The notes under the pieces are model-generated. The model was not told where the DNA came from and ran no database searches. It saw only the letters and a program-made list of their open reading frames with translations. Positions 20,501 to 28,002 of a DNA stretch of 64,000 bases are shown one piece after another. Origin of the DNA: Duganella sp. sic0402 (GTDB taxonomy: Bacteria > Pseudomonadota > Gammaproteobacteria > Burkholderiales > Burkholderiaceae_D); assembly GCF_019219065.1 (NCBI RefSeq), contig NZ_JAHUWK010000006.1, forward strand, positions 1 through 64,000, in the 5' to 3' direction. The translations under genes were made by a program, and so were the position numbers. Each line of letters begins with the position of its first letter. The first letter of the stretch is position 1.

Positions 20501-20932
20501 CTGCATGGCGGCCATGCCGGTGTAGTGCATGGCGCCGATACCGGCGCCGACCAGCACGCCGCCGCTGATCAGCGAGATGGCGCTGAGTCGCCGCATGCTG
20601 ATGATGTACAGCGCTACCCACGATGCCGCAAGGCTGGGCAGCACCGACAGCAGCGTCAGGACGTGGTCGTAGTCGGTGTCGATGCACAGGTCGAAGGCCA
20701 GCATGCCGATGAAGTGCATGGCCCACACGCCGCAGCCCAGCGCCAGGCTGCCGGTGGCCAGCATGGCTGCGCGCAGCGCGCGCGTGCCGGCCAGGCGTGC
20801 TTGCCCCGCGACTTGCAATCCCATCCACGATGAGAATATGGCAACGAGAATCGAGAGAATAACCAGCAACGGCGAGTAAGTGCCGTAGTGGAGCAGGGAC
20901 GGCGTGTCCGGCGCGGTAAAAAATTCCATCAT
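17564..20932 (-). CDS. MHYT-PAS-PAS hybrid histidine kinase with REC and Hpt domains
   Basis: A 1122-residue inner-membrane kinase. The N-terminal seven-helix MHYT domain (about 15-240) carries MHFIGM and two MHYTGM motifs, thought to bind metal and to sense a diatomic gas. Then come two PAS domains (about 265-515), HisKA with [15 protein letters not shown] (about 535-600), HATPase with GGTGLGTTISRQL (about 640-760), a receiver with VVLMDMQMPLMDG (about 785-905), and an Hpt domain with AWCHKVRGVAANIG (near 975-990), followed by a helical tail. This is a complete phosphorelay, most likely ending on the HD-GYP regulator encoded next. The start is one of two adjacent ATG codons; no strong ribosome site is seen. 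Confidence 0.93.
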   Translation of the reverse strand: MMEFFTAPDTPSLLHYGTYSPLLVILSILVAIFSSWMGLQVAGQARLAGTRALRAAMLATGSLALGCGVWAMHFIGMLAFDLCIDTDYDHVLTLLSVLPSLAASWVALYIISMRRLSAISLISGGVLVGAGIGAMHYTGMAAMQTALSLYYDPFMFGLSIVVAVVLATLALWIRFGLRLLRLPRAAMASVSAIVMGCAIAGMHYTGMAAARFVGVMPVDASPEQNSLFLALAIAVITVAVTAFVMAANGMLRYRELYRQQAESQAWMRALLTTTVDGVITIDRAGVIHEFNASAERIFGWQRDEILGKNIRVLMADTERSEHDGLLHYLLTGVDAHYGKGSEVLALRKDGSQVPIRRALGHARMAQRDLFVLFITDITERRAIMQALRDSEQQFRSLIGNIPGISFRSSMAFDAPPLFVSDNIERLAGYPASDFVGAGRTRTIGSLICEEDRERVAADIARSIEALTAYQVEYCLIHADGSRRFMWEHGAVTQDESNPDIRWIDGVILDISERREMEQQLRQAKETAEQAAAARASFVANMSHEIRTPMNAILGFTDVLLDTELNSEQQRHLDTVRKEGRSLLRLLNEILDTAKLDKGAVELEPDDYTLLGLIDELASTFGSNARSKGLVIDIHYDTTLPAWLHGDELRMRQILGNLLDNAIKFTAAGKVSLSAGEQQGQLHIAVQDTGIGIAPERINAIFDPFTQADASMTRRFGGTGLGTTISRQLVSLMGGKIWAESTQGVGTTFHVLLPLEPARNGQQQSSERFDYPLPPLHILAADDVPQNLELLSLLLAKRGHTLAVAHDGVQAVEMTAAQRYDVVLMDMQMPLMDGLAATRAIRAREQQHGAAAQPIVAMTASVLAAHREAAAAAGMNGFASKPVDWHALSHEIAKVLKLAPVPSAPPPSEAPRQRVLNNKAGLSRWADDESAYHQALHRFVADYSTAAAALAKLLSDTSELRLAEAQAWCHKVRGVAANIGLEQMAATLAQLEKLCGSPQRGGEGMLQTELAQSQRTLAAQLDAALSAIHALAPPRGSRLEAPPPAAVFDLAIARQKAAALLPSLQKGALNDAALSALQAALTGAPSALAQQLNAVLDALNDFDFPQAHAALQALQASLSTEIQ

Positions 20933-20953
20933 GGTGATGGAACCTTAACACAT

Positions 20954-20980
20954 AAAAAAACCGCCCGGAGGCGGTTTTTA
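20954..20980. terminator. Bidirectional intrinsic terminator
   Basis: CCGCC at 20961-20965 pairs with GGCGG at 20970-20974, flanked by a run of seven A on one side and five T on the other, so a U-tract follows in both directions. It lies just past the end of the leftward haloperoxidase-like gene, whose transcription it should stop before the MHYT kinase gene. Confidence 0.85.
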
Positions 20981-20983
20981 TGG

Positions 20984-21943
20984 TCAGGATTTGGCGAAGG
21001 CCAGGAAGTCGTTGTTGAACTTCTCTTTGTGGGTGTCGGTCAGGCCGTGCGGCGCGCCTGGGTAGACGATCAGTTTCGCCCCTTTGACGATCTTGGCCGA
21101 GGCGATGCCGGCGGCGTTGATCGGCACGATCTGGTCGTCGTCACCGTGGATGATCAGGGTAGGCTTGTCGAATTTTTTCAGGTCGTCGCGGAAGTCGGTT
21201 TCCGAAAATGCCTTGATCGAATCGTAGGTGTTTTTGAAGCCGCCTTGCATGCCCTGCGCGTACCATGCCTGGATGATGCCTTGCGATGGCTTGGCGCCGG
21301 GACGGTTGTAGTTGTAGAACGGGCCCGAGGCGATGTCCAGATACAGCTGGCCGCGATCCTTGACCTGGCCGGCGCGGATGCCGTCGAATACTTCCAGCGG
21401 CAGACCGCCTGGATTGGTGTCGGTTTTCAGCATCAGCGGTGGCACGGCCGAGATCAGGCCCAGCTTGGCGATGCGCTTGGTGCCGTGACGGCCTACATAG
21501 CGCGCCACTTCGCCGCCGCCGGTCGAGAAGCCGGCCAGGATGATGTTTTTCAGGTCCAGCGCTTCGATCAGCTGCGCCAGGTCGTCGGCGTAGTGGTCCA
21601 TATCGTTGCCATCCCAGGGCTGGCTCGAACGGCCATGGCCACGGCGGTCATGGGTAATCACGCGGAAGCCGTTATTGGCCAGGAAGAAGGCTGCCGACTC
21701 CCAGCTGTCCGCATTCAGCGGCCAGCCGTGGCTCAGGATCACCGGCTGACCGCCGCGTGGGCCCCAGTCCTTGTAGTAGATCTCGACGCCGTCACGGGTG
21801 GTGATGGTGCTGGCGGTCTTGGTCACTTTGCCTGCTGGCGCGGCGGCGGCTTCGGTGCTGGCCACCACCATGGCGGCGGCTGCTGCTGCGACCGCGCTGC
21901 CAACCATGGCGTTGCGGCGGGATGGATTGATCTGTTCGGACAT
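20984..21943 (-). CDS. Exported alpha/beta hydrolase, non-haem haloperoxidase/perhydrolase-like
   Basis: A 319-residue protein with a twin-arginine-type leader ([19 protein letters not shown], residues 8-26), so export in folded form to the periplasm is likely. The mature part is an alpha/beta hydrolase with the oxyanion motif [11 protein letters not shown], nucleophile serine in [13 protein letters not shown], acid in [11 protein letters not shown] and catalytic histidine in [11 protein letters not shown]. The overall pattern is that of cofactor-free haloperoxidases, which often act as esterases or perhydrolases. It follows the dienelactone-hydrolase gene by 11 bases with GAGGGG upstream of its ATG, so both are one operon. 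The natural substrate is unknown. Confidence 0.88.
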   Translation of the reverse strand: MSEQINPSRRNAMVGSAVAAAAAAMVVASTEAAAAPAGKVTKTASTITTRDGVEIYYKDWGPRGGQPVILSHGWPLNADSWESAAFFLANNGFRVITHDRRGHGRSSQPWDGNDMDHYADDLAQLIEALDLKNIILAGFSTGGGEVARYVGRHGTKRIAKLGLISAVPPLMLKTDTNPGGLPLEVFDGIRAGQVKDRGQLYLDIASGPFYNYNRPGAKPSQGIIQAWYAQGMQGGFKNTYDSIKAFSETDFRDDLKKFDKPTLIIHGDDDQIVPINAAGIASAKIVKGAKLIVYPGAPHGLTDTHKEKFNNDFLAFAKS

Positions 21944-21954
21944 GCTGTTTCCCC

Positions 21955-22650
21955 TCAGAGGTGTTGTTTAAAAAAGTTGTCGGTGCGCGCGTTGGCTAGC
22001 GTAGCCGCAGCGCTGTCGTAATGGTTGCCGCCGGGCCGCGCGAAGGCGTGGTTGCAGCCAGGGTAGCTGTGCAGCGTGATGTGCGGGTTGGCGCTGAAGG
22101 CGGCGCTGATGGTCGCTTGCGCTTGCTTGCCGATGTATTCATCTTCCTCGGCCAGGTGGTATAGCAGCGGCCTGGCGACTTTGCCTGCTTCATCCGCGTA
22201 TTTTTCGGTGCCGCCGCCGTAGTAGGCGACGAAGGCGTCGGCGTGGGCACGGGCGGCGCTCAGGTAGGTCATCAGGCCGCCGAGGCAGTAGCCGGTGACG
22301 CCGACCTTGCCGGAGGCGCCGGACAGTGTGCGCGCCGCAGCCACCACGGCGGCGATGTCGGCGACGCCGCCGTCAAAGTTGTAGGCGCTGTACAGCGCGA
22401 AGCCGCGCGCCCAGTCGCCCGGCTGGTCTTCCGACAGGTACAGGCCCGGATCGGCGCGCCAGAACAAGTCCGGCGCGAGCGCGATATAGCCTTTGGCCGC
22501 ATAGGCGTCGGCGATGCTGCGGATGCCGGCGTTGACGCCGAAGATCTCCTGCAGCACGATGATTACCGGCGCGCTGGCAGGCTCGGACGGACGCGCCACG
22601 TAGCAGTTGAAATTGCCGTCGGCGACCGTGATGGTAAGCGTTTCTGACAT
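21955..22650 (-). CDS. Dienelactone hydrolase family protein
   Basis: A 231-residue cytoplasmic alpha/beta hydrolase. It has the family start [18 protein letters not shown], the segment [19 protein letters not shown], the cysteine nucleophile in [12 protein letters not shown], and the histidine in [13 protein letters not shown], matching carboxymethylenebutenolidase-type enzymes that open lactone rings. I start it at the ATG at 22648-22650 because AAGGAGGA lies just upstream; a longer frame upstream has no coding support. It is the first gene of a two-gene leftward operon with the exported haloperoxidase-like gene. Many members of this family act on other esters, so the substrate is open. Confidence 0.9.
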   Translation of the reverse strand: MSETLTITVADGNFNCYVARPSEPASAPVIIVLQEIFGVNAGIRSIADAYAAKGYIALAPDLFWRADPGLYLSEDQPGDWARGFALYSAYNFDGGVADIAAVVAAARTLSGASGKVGVTGYCLGGLMTYLSAARAHADAFVAYYGGGTEKYADEAGKVARPLLYHLAEEDEYIGKQAQATISAAFSANPHITLHSYPGCNHAFARPGGNHYDSAAATLANARTDNFFKQHL

Positions 22651-22866
22651 GGCGTCCTCCTTGATTGGAGTCGCCATCATAGGCAGGAAAAAGCCCCGTG
22701 AGAACGGACAAAGCTGCAAAGCCGCCTTGCAATTTTGCATATACCACGGGGTAGGTATCGTTCAGTTCCCCGGAAGAGGTAGTATTGCTTAAAAGATAAA
22801 TTTGTTTGATACTTGCATGGCTGGCCCGCGTGTCGCCGGGTCTCACTACGGAACATATTGAAAACA
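22651..22866. other. Divergent promoter region between the hydrolase operon and the macA-like gene
   Basis: A 216-base gap with a local AT-rich patch at about 22780-22815. It must hold promoters for both directions. Short open frames here have no ribosome site or recognisable product and are judged non-coding. I could not assign -35/-10 boxes with confidence. Confidence 0.45.
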
Positions 22867-24099
22867 ATGGCTTTCCTGACCAAAAAGAAGATCGCGCTGG
22901 CCATCGGCCTGCTGGTAATCGGTGGCGTTGCAGCGTCCTACTATTCCAAAAGCAAGACCCCTGTCGTGGAAGCGCCACGTTTCCGCACGGCGGCAGTGGA
23001 TACCGGCAATATCACGCAGACGGTGACTGCCACCGGCACCATCAATCCGGTGGCGCTGATCAATATCGGCTCACAGGTATCGGGCACGGTGAGCGAGCTG
23101 AAAGCGGACTTCAACGACCATGTGAGCAAGGGCCAGGTGCTGCTGAAACTCGACCCGACCATCTTCAATGCGCAGATCCGCCAGGCCGATGCGCAATTGT
23201 CGTCGGCCAAAGCATCGCTGCGGCTGGCGCAGGCCACCTACCAGCGCAACCAGTCGCTGCTGGCGCAGAATTATCTGTCGCCGCTGGCGCTGGACCAGTC
23301 CAAGCGCGAAGTCGATGTGGCACAGGCGAATATCCAGCTGGCGCAGGCGCAGCTGGCGCGTGCCCAGGCCGACTTTGACAACTCGGTGATCCGTTCGCCG
23401 ATCGACGGCGTGATCATCAAGCGTACGGTTGATCTGGGTCAGACGGTGGCGGCGTCGTTCACCACGCCGCAGCTGTTCCAGATCGCGCGCGACCTGACCA
23501 AGATGCAGATCGACACCAGCGTGTCGGAGGCGGATGTCGGTTCGCTGAAGGAAGGGCAGGAGGCGCGCTTTGTGGTCGATGCCTATCCGGACAAGGAATT
23601 CAATGCGCGCATGCGCCAGTTCCGCCTGGCCGCCAACGTGGTGCAGAACGTGGTGACGTATAACGTGGTGCTGGACGTGGACAACAAGGACGAGCTGCTC
23701 AAGCCAGGCATGACGGCGCAGGTGCGCCTGCTGGTTGGCAATCGCCAGAATGTGCTGCGGGTGCCGACCGCCGCGCTGCGCTTCCGTCTCAGCGACGAGG
23801 AAATCGAGAAGCAGAAGAAGCAGGCCGCTGCCGGCAAGAGCGCGTCGGCCAGCGCGAGCGCCACCGCCACCGCCGCCACCGAAGCGCCGGCCGATGATGA
23901 TGCGTCGTTCCGCAGCAAGGCCGACCTGGCGCGCAGCTTCCGCATTTACACGCTGGACGCCAAGAACCAGCCCAAGGCCACCGACGTGAAGATCGGCCTG
24001 TCCAACTTCCGTTACACCGAAGTGGTAGGCGGCGAATTGAAGAAGGGCGATCAGGTGATCACGCGCGCCATCGTCAGCGGCCAAGAAGGTGGCATGTGA
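22867..24099 (+). CDS. MacA-like periplasmic adaptor (membrane fusion) protein
   Basis: A 410-residue adaptor with an N-terminal membrane anchor (about 8-22), a biotinyl-lipoyl-like half (INIGSQVSGTVSEL), a helical hairpin (about 95-165, rich in Ala, Gln and Leu), the second lipoyl half (VIRSPIDGVIIKRTVDLGQTV) and beta-barrel domains. It should link the inner-membrane ABC transporter encoded by the next two genes to a TolC-type outer-membrane channel. A low-complexity Ala/Ser/Thr stretch (about residues 320-345) interrupts the C-terminal region and is unusual. The ATG at 22867 starts just before the signal anchor. The stop overlaps the GTG start of the ATPase gene. Confidence 0.9.
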   Translation: MAFLTKKKIALAIGLLVIGGVAASYYSKSKTPVVEAPRFRTAAVDTGNITQTVTATGTINPVALINIGSQVSGTVSELKADFNDHVSKGQVLLKLDPTIFNAQIRQADAQLSSAKASLRLAQATYQRNQSLLAQNYLSPLALDQSKREVDVAQANIQLAQAQLARAQADFDNSVIRSPIDGVIIKRTVDLGQTVAASFTTPQLFQIARDLTKMQIDTSVSEADVGSLKEGQEARFVVDAYPDKEFNARMRQFRLAANVVQNVVTYNVVLDVDNKDELLKPGMTAQVRLLVGNRQNVLRVPTAALRFRLSDEEIEKQKKQAAAGKSASASASATATAATEAPADDDASFRSKADLARSFRIYTLDAKNQPKATDVKIGLSNFRYTEVVGGELKKGDQVITRAIVSGQEGGM

Positions 24100-24845
24100 G
24101 TGGGCATACCAACGAGCTGCTGATCGACATCCGCCAGGTCACCAAGAGCTACTTTTCCGGCAGCGTGGAGACGCAGGTGCTGCATGGCATCGACCTGGCT
24201 GTGCCGCGCGGCGATTTCCTGGCGGTGATGGGACAGTCCGGTTCGGGCAAGTCGACGCTGATGAACATCTTCGGCTGTCTCGATCAGGCTACCGGCGGCA
24301 GCTATTACCTTAACGGCACCGACACGCTGACGCTGTCGCGCAGCCAGCTGGCGACTATCCGCAATCGCACCATCGGCTTTGTGTTCCAGAGCTTTAACCT
24401 GATCAAGCGCATGAGCGTGGCGGAGAATGTGGCGCTGCCGCTGATCTATGCCGGCGTGTCGCGCGCCAAGGCGCACGCCAAGGCGCTGATCGAACTGGAA
24501 CGGGTAGGACTGAAGGAGATGGCCAAGCGCACGCCGAACCAGCTGTCCGGCGGCCAGCAGCAGCGGGTGGCGATCGCCCGCGCGCTGGTCGGCGATCCGC
24601 CGCTGGTGCTGGCCGACGAACCGACCGGCAACCTGGATACGCAGACCAGCATCGAGATCATGCGCTCCTTCCAGCAGCTGAACCAGGAACGCGGCATCAC
24701 CATTCTGCTGGTGACGCACGAGCCGGACATCGCCGCCTACAGCAAGCGCCTGATGCGCCTCAAGGACGGCCGGGTGCTGTACGACGGCCCATCCGCCGAA
24801 GGCTTGCGCCAGCTGGCGCTGAGCCACGAACCCATTACCGTATAA
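24096..24845 (+). CDS. ABC transporter ATP-binding protein, MacB/LolD type
   Basis: A 249-residue ATPase with Walker A GQSGSGKST, a Q-loop in FVFQSFNLIKRM, signature LSGGQQQRVAIARAL, Walker B LVLADEPTGNLD and the switch histidine in LLVTHEPD. It powers the exporter formed with the adaptor upstream and the permease downstream. The start is GTG at 24096 inside GTGA, overlapping the adaptor stop, so translation is coupled. In E. coli MacB the ATPase and permease are one chain; here they are split, a common arrangement in Burkholderiales. Confidence 0.93.
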   Translation: MSGHTNELLIDIRQVTKSYFSGSVETQVLHGIDLAVPRGDFLAVMGQSGSGKSTLMNIFGCLDQATGGSYYLNGTDTLTLSRSQLATIRNRTIGFVFQSFNLIKRMSVAENVALPLIYAGVSRAKAHAKALIELERVGLKEMAKRTPNQLSGGQQQRVAIARALVGDPPLVLADEPTGNLDTQTSIEIMRSFQQLNQERGITILLVTHEPDIAAYSKRLMRLKDGRVLYDGPSAEGLRQLALSHEPITV

Positions 24846-24850
24846 ATCAT

Positions 24851-26074
24851 ATGAACCTTTTACAGATCGTGATCGAGGCGTTTCGCTCGATGCTGGCGAA
24901 CCGCCTGCGCACGCTGCTGACCATGCTGGGTATCATCATCGGCATCACTTCGGTGGTGCTGCTGCTGGCGGTGGGCGACAGCATGAAGCGCTTCATCGGC
25001 AAGGAGCTGGAGCAGCTGGGCACCAATATGCTGTTCATCTCGCCCGGCGGCGACCGTGCGCAGCAGCAGCGCATGCGCAGCGGCGCGCAGCCGGCCATGA
25101 CCATCCGCGATGCGGAGGCGCTGAACCAGCTGCCGTCGCTGGCCGGTGCGGCACCGGTGTTGCAGGGTGCTTTCAATCTTTCGGTCGGCAACGAGAACGC
25201 ATCCAAAACCGTGCATGGCGTATCGCCGTCGATGTTCAAGATACGCGGCTGGAAGATCGACAAGGGCAGCGCGTTCAGCGACGCCGACATGCGTTCCTCG
25301 GCGCGGATGGTGGTCATCGGCCGCAAGATCGCCGACCAGTTCTTCTACAAGCAGGACCCGCTGGGCAAATATATCCGCATCGAGAACGTGTCGTTCCAGG
25401 TGATCGGTGTGCTGTACGGCGAGGGCAAGCAGGTGGACGGCGGCGACTTGAGCGAGTACGTGATCGTGCCGATTACCGCAGCCGCCGCCAACCTGGTGAA
25501 AATGCCTTTCCCCGGCAATGTGCACTACGTGGTGGCGCAGGGTAAATCGGGCGGCAATTTGCAGGATGCGATACTCGATATTGGCGAAACGCTGCGCGAC
25601 CGCCACCACATCAAGATCGACCAGCCGGACGATTTCCGCATCGATAACCTGGCCTCGTTTGCCGAGACGGCGCAGAAGATCAGCGCAGGCATCGCGGCGC
25701 TGCTAGCGCTGATCGGCGCGATTTCGCTGGTGGTGGGCGGCATCGGCATCATGAACATCATGCTGGTGTCGGTGACCGAGCGTACCCGCGAAATCGGCAT
25801 CCGCATGGCGATCGGCGCCAAGCCGCGCGATGTGCTGTTGCAGTTCCTGACCGAGGCGGTGGTGATCTGCCTGGTGGGCGGCATCTTTGGCATCGTGCTG
25901 GCCAGCCTGGCGGCTGCCGGGATTACCGCCACCGGCAAGTTCGATGTCGACATCACCTTGCAGGCGGTGATAGTGGCGTGTGGCTTTTCCAGCCTGGTGG
26001 GGGTGTTCTTCGGCTTCTATCCGGCGCGCCGCGCATCCAAACTGTTGCCAGTTGACTGCTTGCGCTACGAATAA
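24851..26074 (+). CDS. MacB/FtsX-family ABC transporter permease
   Basis: A 407-residue inner-membrane permease with one N-terminal span (about 20-42, TLLTMLGIIIGITSVVLLLAV), a large periplasmic MacB-type domain (about 50-270) and three C-terminal spans (about 280-400, with SLVVGGIGIMNIMLVSVTERTR and the conserved end FFGFYPARRASKL). The 1+3 topology and the periplasmic insert are those of mechanotransmission-type MacB permeases. It begins five bases after the ATPase stop. The cargo is unknown; relatives export macrolides, peptides or siderophores. No outer-membrane channel gene lies beside it. Confidence 0.93.
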   Translation: MNLLQIVIEAFRSMLANRLRTLLTMLGIIIGITSVVLLLAVGDSMKRFIGKELEQLGTNMLFISPGGDRAQQQRMRSGAQPAMTIRDAEALNQLPSLAGAAPVLQGAFNLSVGNENASKTVHGVSPSMFKIRGWKIDKGSAFSDADMRSSARMVVIGRKIADQFFYKQDPLGKYIRIENVSFQVIGVLYGEGKQVDGGDLSEYVIVPITAAAANLVKMPFPGNVHYVVAQGKSGGNLQDAILDIGETLRDRHHIKIDQPDDFRIDNLASFAETAQKISAGIAALLALIGAISLVVGGIGIMNIMLVSVTERTREIGIRMAIGAKPRDVLLQFLTEAVVICLVGGIFGIVLASLAAAGITATGKFDVDITLQAVIVACGFSSLVGVFFGFYPARRASKLLPVDCLRYE

Positions 26075-26098
26075 TCAGCAAGTTGATTGATTGCTAAA

Positions 26099-26572
26099 TC
26101 AGTAATCAAACTTCTTGCTGCGGTTGCTGCCGCCGCCGGTCGCCTTGAAGTAAATCGTGTGTTCTTCGCGTTCCTGGCGCACCTCTTCGCGGCGCTCGCG
26201 ATTGGCGCGGCGGCGCTCTTCGATGCGTTCGTTATGCTGGTCGATGCGCAGCTGGGTTTTCAGACCTTGGCGGCTGTTTTCCAGCAGCCCCATTTTCTGC
26301 CGCATGGCGAACGCCCACAGCAGGAATACCAGCACCAGCGCCAGCAGGTAAGCCGTCTGCCACAGGCCGTAGTTCTGGCTGATGAAGGGAAGGATGGGCG
26401 CGGCTTTTTCCAGCCAGCCCTGGCCCAGCACGCCGAGCGCGGCCGCCAGCGCGCCGAGACAGAAAGTCTTGACGATCATCCAGCGGCACGCGCGTATCCG
26501 CGAGTTCCAAAAACTGTGCGGATCATCGTGCAGCTGATCGAGATAGGGAGTGTGGTCGTGTAGGGTGGTCAT
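26099..26572 (-). CDS. Two-span membrane protein with a charged cytoplasmic tail, unknown function
   Basis: A 157-residue protein with a polar N-terminus (about 1-30), two hydrophobic segments (about 32-51 and 70-91, the second LWQTAYLLALVLVFLLWAF) and a long, strongly charged C-terminal helix rich in Arg, Glu and Gln (about 110-145, with IEERRRANRERREEVRQ). I do not recognise a domain. The charged tail looks like a coiled coil or RNA/lipid-contact helix. It is convergent with the permease gene, 24 bases away, and 108 bases from the divergent BNR-type gene. The ATG at 26572 is chosen for length and hydrophobic layout. Confidence 0.75.
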   Translation of the reverse strand: MTTLHDHTPYLDQLHDDPHSFWNSRIRACRWMIVKTFCLGALAAALGVLGQGWLEKAAPILPFISQNYGLWQTAYLLALVLVFLLWAFAMRQKMGLLENSRQGLKTQLRIDQHNERIEERRRANRERREEVRQEREEHTIYFKATGGGSNRSKKFDY

Positions 26573-26680
26573 AGCGACAATTGTTTAGGGCGCCAGTATT
26601 ACGGCAGGAATTATCGCATATTTTCCACGCGGAAATTGTGGGGATATTGATCTATCTCATGCCTTTGCTTAGCATGGCGC

Positions 26681-27964
26681 ATGGTCAAATCTTTTCTCTT
26701 GGCGGCCCTGCTGGCCGTGTCCCTCCACGCTGATGCCGCGCCGCAGATCTCGGTGGTGGGCGATGGCTGGGCAAATAATTCTGTCAATGCGGTGGTGTTC
26801 CGCAAGAATTCGCTGGTGACGCAGGGAGACACGCAGTATGTCGCCTACTACGACGCCGAGCGCTACCTGGTGCTGGGCAAGCGCAAGCTGGGCAGCACGC
26901 AATGGACCACCCGGCGCAGCGCCTGGCAGGGCAACGCAGCCGACGCGCACAACGCCATCAGCATCATGGCCGATGGCGCCGGCTATCTGCATGTGGCGTG
27001 GGACCATCACAACAATCCGCTGCGCTATGCGCGCAGCGTGGCGCCCGGCTCGCTGGAGCTGGGCCCGAAGCTGGCGATGGTGGGGGCGCAGGAGGACGAG
27101 CTGTCGTACCCGGAATTTCATCGCCTGCCGAATGGCAATCTGCTGTTCTTCTACCGTCTGGGCGGCTCCGGCCGTGGCGATTTGATCATCAACCGCTACG
27201 ACACCGCCAGCCAGCGCTGGACGCGGCTGCACAGCAATCTGATCACCGGCGAGGGCCAGCGCAACGCTTACTGGCAGGCCTTCCTCGATCAGCATGGCAC
27301 GCTGCACCTGTCGTGGGTGTGGCGCGAGTCGCCGGACGTGGCGAGCAACCACGATATGGCCTATGCGCGCTCGTGCGACGGCGGCGTGACGTGGGAGCGC
27401 TCGGACGGCACGCCTTACACGCTGCCGATCAGCGCTGCCAGCGCCGAATACGCGCTGCGCATTCCGCAGAATAGCGAGTTGATCAACCAGACCTCGATGG
27501 CGGCTGACCAGCAGGGCCGCCCCTATATCGCCAGCTACTGGCGCGATGCCGGTTCCAGCGTCCCGCAGTACCACGTCATCTATCACACCGGCGCTGCGTG
27601 GCAGGTGCGCGCGCTGGACTTCCGCAAGACGCCGTTCTCGCTCAGCGGCCAGGGCACCAAGCGGATTCCGATTGCGCGGCCGCAGATCATGGTCGGCGCA
27701 TCCGGCGCGCTGCTGGTGTTCCGCGACGAGGAGCGCGGCAGCAAGGTGTCGGTGGCCAGCACCGCCGACATCGCGAACGGCGCGTGGCGCGTGCAGGATC
27801 TGACAACGACCACCGTCGGCGCCTGGGAGCCGAGCTTCGACACCGAACTGTGGCGGCGCAACGGCACCTTGAGCCTGTTTGTGCAGAATGTGCAACAGGT
27901 TGATGGAGAGGGGCAAGCCAGTGTCGCGCCGCAGCCAGTACAAGTTCTGGACTGGAAACCTTAG
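26681..27964 (+). CDS. Secreted BNR_4 repeat protein, candidate polysaccharide lyase or sugar-binding enzyme
   Basis: A 427-residue protein with a signal peptide (about 1-19, [16 protein letters not shown]). The mature part has repeated beta-propeller-like motifs (for example [44 protein letters not shown]) as in the BNR_4 family. Some relatives are uronic-acid polysaccharide lyases of the ulvan-lyase type. The His-His-Asn segment in WDHHNNPL could be catalytic, but this is inference. It opens a rightward block with an S10 peptidase, a TonB-dependent receptor, a GH35-like enzyme and glucarate dehydratase, which fits uronate-rich glycan use. Confidence 0.75.
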   Translation: MVKSFLLAALLAVSLHADAAPQISVVGDGWANNSVNAVVFRKNSLVTQGDTQYVAYYDAERYLVLGKRKLGSTQWTTRRSAWQGNAADAHNAISIMADGAGYLHVAWDHHNNPLRYARSVAPGSLELGPKLAMVGAQEDELSYPEFHRLPNGNLLFFYRLGGSGRGDLIINRYDTASQRWTRLHSNLITGEGQRNAYWQAFLDQHGTLHLSWVWRESPDVASNHDMAYARSCDGGVTWERSDGTPYTLPISAASAEYALRIPQNSELINQTSMAADQQGRPYIASYWRDAGSSVPQYHVIYHTGAAWQVRALDFRKTPFSLSGQGTKRIPIARPQIMVGASGALLVFRDEERGSKVSVASTADIANGAWRVQDLTTTTVGAWEPSFDTELWRRNGTLSLFVQNVQQVDGEGQASVAPQPVQVLDWKP

Positions 27965-28002
27965 AACTTCTACCATAGGCTCTTTCCACCTTGAGAGATG
28001 CC

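Noticed and set aside
19304..20833. 509-codon plus-strand frame opposite the MHYT kinase
   Set aside because: It is antisense to a gene with MHYT, PAS and kinase motifs and has no ribosome site or known domain.
22677..22904. Open frames spanning the divergent gap before the macA-like gene
   Set aside because: They overlap the real starts of both flanking genes, lack ribosome sites and show no recognisable domain.
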